Assembly: GCA_037176705.1 (NCBI GenBank)
Contig: CM073888.1
Location: 44,956,810-45,020,809, forward strand
Direction of reading: 5' to 3'
DNA length: 64,000 nucleotides
Origin: Molossus alvarezi
Lineage: Eukaryota; Chordata; Mammalia; Chiroptera; Molossidae
Part shown: one piece after another, positions 57,397-64,000 of the stretch
Position numbering within the stretch: position 1 is the first letter of the stretch
Layout of the letters: every line of letters begins with the position of its first letter
Program-made: the position numbers and the translations under genes
Notes under the pieces: model-generated
What the model was told of the DNA's origin: nothing
What the model saw: the letters and a program-made list of their open reading frames with translations, nothing else
Database searches by the model: none

Positions 57397-58016
57397 CCCA
57401 GACATAACTTTTTAAAGACATAATCTGTTCCCTCCCTAGGAGTGGTATATCTGATTGATACTGGCACCAGGCCAGACTGACGTGCTGCCAGTGACATTCT
57501 GGTAAGCTGGGACTGAAGACAGCGGTAATTAAAGGTGCCAGCATTGCTATATTAAGGACATGAGAATACTAGGCCACACTCATATTGCTTCTAGAAGAGA
57601 AGGAATACATAGAAAGTGTATTTATTAAGAGCTGTCAGCTTTGTAGTTTTTCTGTTACCAACATTTTAGGTCGACTTCCAAAAACTAGAACACATACATG
57701 ACCATTCCCAAGGATACTCTGGTGGACTCCCGTATCTATGTAGGTAAAGATAAAAATGAATGTAAATCACCAGATATTCCACCCTTTAAAACGTTGAGGC
57801 CTGTATCAGTGACATACCATAGAATTCCCCTTATCTCAAGGATCTGTCACCCATAGAATTCGGGAGACGTGCATCTTCCTTTTAACGTCATTCCTAATGT
57901 GATTTGAAGTTCCTTTCTATCACCTGTCTTGCAGTCTTATACAGTGGGGATAACGATGTACAAATAATGTAAGATTCTTAATATATACATAAAAATTCAA
58001 TTTGTTCAGAATATCT

Positions 58017-58217
58017 TTTTTTTAATTAAAAAAAATTTATTGATTTGAGAGAGAGGAAGGGAGGGACAGAGAGAAAGAAAGAGCAACATCGCTTTGTTGT
58101 TCCACTTATTTGTGCATTCACTGGTTGATTCCTGTATGTGCCCTGACCAGGGGTGGAATCCACAATCTTGGTGTATGGGTACGATGCTCCAACCAACTGA
58201 GCTGTCTGGCCAGGGCT
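58017..58217 (-). mobile_element. Old bat SINE
   Basis: AAAATTTATTGATTTGAGAGA, GAGCAACATCGCTTTG, head CTGTCTGGCCAGGGC. Confidence 0.85.
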
Positions 58218-58225
58218 ATTCTTTT

Positions 58226-58470
58226 TTTTTTATCCTCACCGGAGGATATTTTTCCATTTTTTGTACAGATAGAGTGGGAGGGAGAGAGAGGAAGGGAGAG
58301 AGAGAGAGAAACATCGACGTGAAGGGACACATCGAGTGGCTGCCACCCGCACAACCAACCAGGGCCGGGGACAAACTGCAACCGAAGTACATGCCCTTAG
58401 CGGGAACCGAACCCGGGTCTCTCCGGACCGCAGGCCAATGCTCTAACCGCTGAGCCAAACTGGCCAGGGC
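58226..58470 (-). mobile_element. VES SINE, young
   Basis: TATCCTCACCGGAGGATATTT, GAAACATCGACGTGAAGG, head GAGCCAAACTGGCCAGGGC. Target-site duplication AGGGCTATTCTTTT at 58212-58225 and 58471-58484; its left copy includes the head end of the previous SINE. Confidence 0.95.
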
Positions 58471-58729
58471 AGGGCTATTCTTTTAAAGTCAACAAAGTAT
58501 AATGATACATTAAAAAATTCTTAAGAATTAAGGATCTTTTTTGCTTAAGCTTACTTTACCTGAAAATATAACAACCTAAACTATATTTTTCAAGCATTGT
58601 AGTTGGTTAACATTTTTATTGGACTGAGCAATTCTTATAGAGTAGTAGACTCTGAATATCAGTAAAATTGATCTCAGAGAATCAGTATTGAAAGCCATTT
58701 TACTAGTGTTGGTAGTTGAACCTCACCTC

Positions 58730-58987
58730 TCTTTTTTTGTTAATCCTGAGGATATTTTTTCCATTGACTTTTAGAGAGAATAAAAGGGAGGGCGAGGGGG
58801 AGAGAGAGAGAGAGATAGAGAGAAGCATGATGTGAGAGAGACACATTGATTGGTTGCCTTCTGCACGACCCCAACCAGGGCTGGAGATCAAACCTGCCAC
58901 CCAGGTATGTGTCCTTGATCAGAATCGAACCCAAGACGCTTAGGTCTGAGGGCTGACGCTCTAACACTGAGCACACTGGCCAGGGCA
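58730..58987 (-). mobile_element. VES-type SINE
   Basis: TAATCCTGAGGATATTTTTTC, GAGAAGCATGATGTGAG, head GCACACTGGCCAGGGC. Target-site duplication AACCTCACCTC at 58719-58729 and 58988-58998. Confidence 0.93.
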
Positions 58988-60174
58988 AACCTCACCTCAT
59001 TTCAGATGGCCTTTCACAGCACCCCGACTGCTGGGCTGGCAGCCATCTGAGCAGTCCAAGGGGCAGGACCTGCAGGCTCTCCTAAGGCTGTATGCTTTAT
59101 TACACTAAAAGTTAGCACACATTTAACTTTTGTTGCTGTCTGCCTCTCTAGAACTCCTGTTCAGCAGGTCTGATGTAGCCCTTTGTAGTCAACATTAAAC
59201 TAGTCTCAACATTCCTCCCAGTGACCAAGGGTAGAAGGGTAAGAAAGTAGAAGAGGAGTGTGTGGTGAGGACCTCGGGGGGCATGTTCTGGACCATGGGT
59301 CAGGTCCTGGGTCTTCCGCTGGGCTGACTTCTGGGTGGACTGCTAACAGGGCCATCTCAGCCTTTATCCGGCACAGTTACAACAAACAGTAAGAAAAGGA
59401 CACCCAGACTCTCTCATTGAGCATGCTGGCTAAAGGCAACACCCCCTTAGTATATTCTAAAATGTCTTGCCACGGAAAGCTAAAGAAATCCTCACTGAAT
59501 TCCAGACACTGGCGTTTGTCCTGAACAAGCTTTAGGTTCTCAAGAGAAGCTTGTTGTGTGTCGAATATTTTTCTCTCCTCTGTGTGGACCAGATTCCACT
59601 TGTCACTACTTGGCTATTGAACACTTTTTGCAAATTAAAGAGAAAGTCACCCCAGGCAACTCTCAAATACAGGCTTATTGGAGACTTGATGATACCGCAG
59701 ATCATTCAGGAGCGTAGGCTCTGTGCGACTGGCCTCACTGATCAAAGAGAGGGCATTGCTTTTAAGGTCAGCAAGGGTCCCTGGGACTGACCTGCTGCTT
59801 TCTGCCTTCGGCTTCTGAAGTCGATCACATTACTGATGTTTGAGCCTCTGGGTTCTGCTGGCTATTTGATCATCTTGAAGTACAATAATACTATAAATGC
59901 TGTTAAAAATGATTTGTCCTTCTCCACACTAACTGCTTCCTTCTGCTTCATTCATTCATTCATTTTATTTATAATTTTGCAATGACAAGTTTTCTTCTCA
60001 TAATCCTTCTCTTTCTGGTTATTCAAAGTAGAGGCTAGACTATCCTTTCTTTTATGATAATCTATTTCTGAGGAAATAGTGTTTCCAAAAAGGGATTAAA
60101 TGATAAAAAAAGGGGGGGGGGACAACCAAATATAAATGCACTGAATGCCTGTTTTGTACCAGTACTGTGCTAGC

Positions 60175-60350
60175 GTCTTGACTATCATTATGCCATTCAT
60201 TTATCAAAAATGTCTTGTTTCAATTCTAAAGATGAGGATTTTGAAGCCCAGAAATTAAGTAACTTGCCCAAAGACATAAAGTAATAAGTACGGGTGCTAG
60301 AACTCTGACTTTGGTGTGCCTGCCTCGGTCATCAGCACTGACACACCACC
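60175..60350 (-). repeat. MIR SINE
   Basis: Antisense: AAGATGAGGATTTTGAAGCCC, TAAGTAACTTGCCCAAAG. Confidence 0.8.
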
Positions 60351-61320
60351 GTGCCGCTGGAGGGCCTTGGCAGGTGCAGTGACTTACTTTCACACTGCCT
60401 CATCGGTCCACACATCTGTCTTCGCTTCTGAATGAACCCAGCTGGGAGATCTCAGGCTCCCGGGCCAATATTAATGTTGATTCTAATTTCTCTCCTCTTC
60501 CTGATGCTTCTCTCTTTTCACCATCAAAATGAAGCATATTCTCTTTCAAAGGCATCAGCTTTCTTCTCCAGGAACATATATTTCTAAGCCAAACTAATCT
60601 GCATCAATAGTTATGAGAAATCTCTCCTTTAATATCCCTTGACTGGGCCAAAAGAAACTCAGAATGGCTGGGTGTAAAAGGGGGGGAAATTCAAGCTAAA
60701 TAGTGAATCATGACCAGGGTAAACAATGATTTCACCTTCCAAAGGGATGGGTCTTCCAGCTACACTGACTCCTGATGTGGATGTCAAGTGTGATTACGAA
60801 TACCATAATTATACGAACACAGGTGAGCTTTGTCTTTGGCCTGCTTCGGTGAAATAAAGCTCTGGGAAAACATTGGAATACTGTGTACAGTACTTAGGAG
60901 GAGGTTGAGATAATGGTAGCCCTCCAAGTACTCACATAGCATGTAAATGGTCCCTTCACACAGTCCTGTCACTATCCACGTGTCTCTCCCTCAGTAAACT
61001 GTAAGCTTCTTGAGGGCAGAGAATGTACTGAACTCATCCTTTCATTTGGCCATACATACATAGCACAGTGCCTTTTCTGCAGCAGTTGATGAATAAATGT
61101 TCATTTTATGAATGAATTAATAAGCAAAAGAAATACAAAGATGTCTTTATGTGGTCAACATGAACCTACCTCAAGTGATACTGAATCAATTTCAGTTATT
61201 CTGAGGCAAGAAAATACAGGGAATAACAAGCCAAGAAGACTAATATGATGATTTCTAAAACCTAGGGTTATCTGTGAGCTTCAGGTTACATGGACCTGGC
61301 TGCAGGACTTTACATTTCTG

Positions 61321-61583
61321 GTGCCCTGGCTGGTTTGCTCAGTGGTTGGAGCGTCAGCCCACAGACCAATGAGTGGCGGGTTTGATTCCAGCCAAGGGCA
61401 CGTACCTCAGTTGCGGTTTGTCCCCGGCCCTGGACAGGGTCGTGCGGGAGGCAGCCAGTCGATATGTCCCTCTCACATGGATGTTTCTCTTTCTCTCTCT
61501 CTCTCCCTCCCTCCTTCCCTCCCTCACACTCTATCTGATGATAAATAGAAAAGTATCCTCGGGTGAGGATTTAAAAAAAAAAG
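61321..61583 (+). mobile_element. VES-type SINE
   Basis: GTGCCCTGGCTGGTTTGCTCAG head, GATTCCAGCCAAGGGC, TC tract, end ATCCTCGGGTGAGGATTT. Duplication TACATTTCTG / TACATTCCTG. Confidence 0.93.
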
Positions 61584-61941
61584 TACATTCCTGATATGGT
61601 ACTGTAAAATGGGATTGCCACTCCAGCTATGAATTAAATTATTATATAAGTTTTTAACTTAAAAATTTCTGGTCTGTCAATAAAACTGGTTATTCTTAAA
61701 ATACTTCACACAAAATATTTGAGTATATTTGGGGAGAATGTTGTTTTTGAAAATATCTGATTAAAGGGGACGGTCCTGAGAAAGCATAAACAGGGACCAA
61801 CCGGAGGTAGAAGATGGTACTGAGTACGATTTGGTGTTGGAATTTCAAAGCCTCTCTGTTCCATGCTTGACAGAATCCTTTCTCTGAAATAGTCAAGTGT
61901 GCCTTTTGTATTTTGTTTATCTGTGTTTAAAGAGAGAAATA

Positions 61942-62203
61942 GCCCTGGCTGGTTTGGCTCAGCGGTTAGAGCATTGGCCCTCATACCAAAGAGTCCTGGG
62001 TTTGATTCTGGCCAAGGGCACGTACCTTGGTTGCAGTTCATCCCTGGCCCCAGTTGCGGTCGTGTGGAAGTCAACCAGTTGATGTGTGTCTCTCACATTG
62101 ATGTTTCTCTCTCTCTCTTCCTTCCTCTCTCTTTCTCCCTTCCTCCCTTCTGCTCTATCTGAAGATAAATGGAAAAATATCCTCGGGTGAGGATTAAAAA
62201 AAC
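61942..62203 (+). mobile_element. VES-type SINE
   Basis: GCCCTGGCTGGTTTGGCTCAG head, end ATCCTCGGGTGAGGATTAAA. Duplication AGAGAAATA at 61933-61941 and 62204-62212. Confidence 0.94.
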
Positions 62204-63857
62204 AGAGAAATATATTTTTATGACTAAGAAGAGAAAATCACAATAAGAAAATAAAATGTCCCAAGTATGTAATGTGATGTGTCAGATAATTGTAAGTTTT
62301 TTTTCTTTCCCCTCGCTTTCTTTCTGTTGCCCTGACTCTGTGTCTCTTTCATGAGGGGGAAAATGGTGATGAAGCTGTCACCATGAGCTCACGGTGTATG
62401 GGCTCTGTCCCGGAGAATGAGTAGAAAGAACTGCTTATTAAGGCCCTACTTCTAGGCCTGAGGAGAATGTTAACTTCATACGGTGCTGGCCACGGTCACT
62501 GTTGCTTTTAGTAGTTGTTCACAGACCTTCAGTACTGTGGAGAGAGCAGAGAGGAGAATAGTGGCTTTTATGTCACAGACCCCCACCCTTTCTGTTAGCA
62601 GGAGTGCAGAGACGTACCGTCCCCGCCCAATGGGAGACAGCACTAGACCTGTACCTGGTCAGATCCCTCTGAGCCTGAGAGGCTCGGCGCTGGTGAACAG
62701 CTCACTGCGGAGCTGCGGCTGTAAGCATGAGTTCAGGCCCCCTTTCCTGGGCAGCCTGCTCTGTGCCGCTTCTCTCTGCTCACAGCAGGCTTCCTGGGCT
62801 TTTTCTCATGGTAATTGTCACCACTCGCTCTGCTCAGCCCCTGAAGATAAGCACGTAGGCGCTTTTTATTTTAAGATTTTGCTGTTAAACAAAAGTAGCA
62901 GCATTAGGAAATGACAGAAGTTCCAGACCTGATTGCCTTCTGGAAGGCCCTTGGAGATAGCTTTTATTTCTTATGTGGGGCTTCCTTTTTCTTCTGGTTT
63001 CTTCCCCTTTTTCCTATTAAAGGAATCGGTTGATTTCAAGGAAGCCTCACTCCCAGCACATTGGCCTGGAGATCCCCACTTCCTTGTTCCTGGGCGCTTG
63101 CATCTCTGGGGATGTGCCGTGGGTGTTGGGATGAGACATTTAGGGCATTTTCTCAAAGCACTCATTTTCTTTAGCAGTCCAAGTAACAGATTCTCATCTC
63201 ATGTAGTTTTCACTGAGCTTCTTTTCTCCCAATTTAGACTAAAACGTACTTGTTTGGGGCATGCCAAGGTGTGATTTTCCCAAATGAGAACTCACTGACA
63301 ATGATTATTGAAAATGACTTGATTAGTAAAGAGTGATGGTAAGTTGGCTTGGTTGGAAATCTCGCCAGCTGTGATCCTCAAGCAAAGTCCATGCCGGCAT
63401 TGTTTCCTCTGCAGGTTGACTTCAGATGACATCTTTTGCTTTCTGAAAACAATATTCCAGCCATGAATTAAAAACCATGACGCAGACAATAACTATAATA
63501 GTAGACTTGTGCCAAGGCCTCTTTTAGAGCATTGTAGTCTAGTGCTCATTTAATTATCTGCTTGCTATAAAAGCTGGCAGTCTTGGTTTTTCTCTCCAAT
63601 ATAAACAAAATAATATTATTTAATTCCCTGGCTAGTTATTGTTGTAGTAGTAGAACCTCTTAAAATTACTTTCTTCTGATTTCAGCTTCTGTGTAAGTTT
63701 AGAATGGGATGTTTTCAAAGGAAGCTTTTATTTATTCATTTATTTTTAAAGAAAAACTTGTCAATTTTTTATTGTAGTGAATCTATTAGAGGTGAAATAG
63801 GATTTTCATCTTGAAAGTAAACAAGCCCTGTCACTACCAATAAAAAATGTAACTGAA

Positions 63858-64000
63858 GCCCTGGCCGGTTTGGCTCAGCGGTTGGAGCGTCGGCCTGCGG
63901 TCCAGAGAGACCCGGGTTCGGTTCCCGCTAAGGGCATGTACCTCGGTTGCAGTTTGTCCCCGGCCCTGGTTGGTCGTGCGGGTGGCAGCCACTCGATGTA
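63858..64000 (+). mobile_element. VES SINE, young, cut by window end
   Basis: GCCCTGGCCGGTTTGGCTCAG head and the full tRNA-like part, identical in long stretches to 16556; continues past the window. Confidence 0.95.

Larger units (their letters stand above)
34449..64000 (+). other. TBC1D30: TBC1D30 intron 2 (incomplete)
   Basis: At least 29.5 kb. I looked for the next exon, which should encode the VDTKLKFTLEPSLGQN-type segment, and did not find it. Single-copy stretches without recognisable genes include 34450-36940, 45250-45740, 46160-47560, 47820-48590, 48720-49550, 50350-50970, 52040-52750, 53285-54620, 55050-55800, 57400-58010, 58990-60170, 60360-61310 and 62215-63855. Short L2-like bits lie at 50820-50875, 56705-56830, 56945-57025 and 60960-61110. 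Confidence 0.85.

Overview
The window is nuclear DNA from a bat, most likely a vespertilionid. About forty tRNA-derived SINE insertions of the bat VES type carry it: tRNA-like head, TCTC-rich tail, and a CCTCGGGTGAGGATT end before the A-run. The two genes present, GNS and TBC1D30, are neighbours in the same head-to-head order in human 12q14. Every identification here comes from reading the sequence; no search was run.

Layout. Positions 1-11785 (minus strand) hold the first three coding exons of GNS, the lysosomal N-acetylglucosamine-6-sulfatase. Exon 1 lies in a CpG island at about 11.54-12.12 kb whose upstream flank has two CLEAR-type E-boxes. The gene continues beyond position 1. From 12.1 to 29.4 kb is an intergenic stretch of about 17 kb made mostly of mobile DNA: an ERVL-class pol remnant split by later insertions, a Tigger fragment, a nearly pristine LINE-1-derived element with ORF1 only (HAL1 type) lying inside a SINE, and a 5'-truncated class I endogenous retrovirus with one 3' LTR. 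From 29.47 to 30.56 kb is the CpG island and first coding exon of TBC1D30, a Rab GTPase-activating protein, on the plus strand. Exon 2 is at 34.28-34.45 kb. The remaining 29.5 kb is its second intron, which contains SINEs, old LINE-1 pieces, MIRs and one young hAT miniature element. No further TBC1D30 exon was found, so its TBC domain is encoded beyond the window.

The two host genes are unrelated in function: one degrades heparan and keratan sulfate in lysosomes, the other acts on Rab GTPases. They share only the spacer between their promoters. The most notable mobile element is the HAL1-type copy at 20637-22879. It has an uninterrupted 313-codon ORF1, no ORF2, a 17-bp perfect target-site duplication and an intact 5' end. 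A much older copy at 3870-6035 has the same architecture, so the missing ORF2 is a family trait. Also notable are two SINEs reduced to the tRNA-like head, each with its own target-site duplication and a shared diagnostic base, and a 190-bp hAT miniature element with a perfect 8-bp duplication and a strong internal hairpin.
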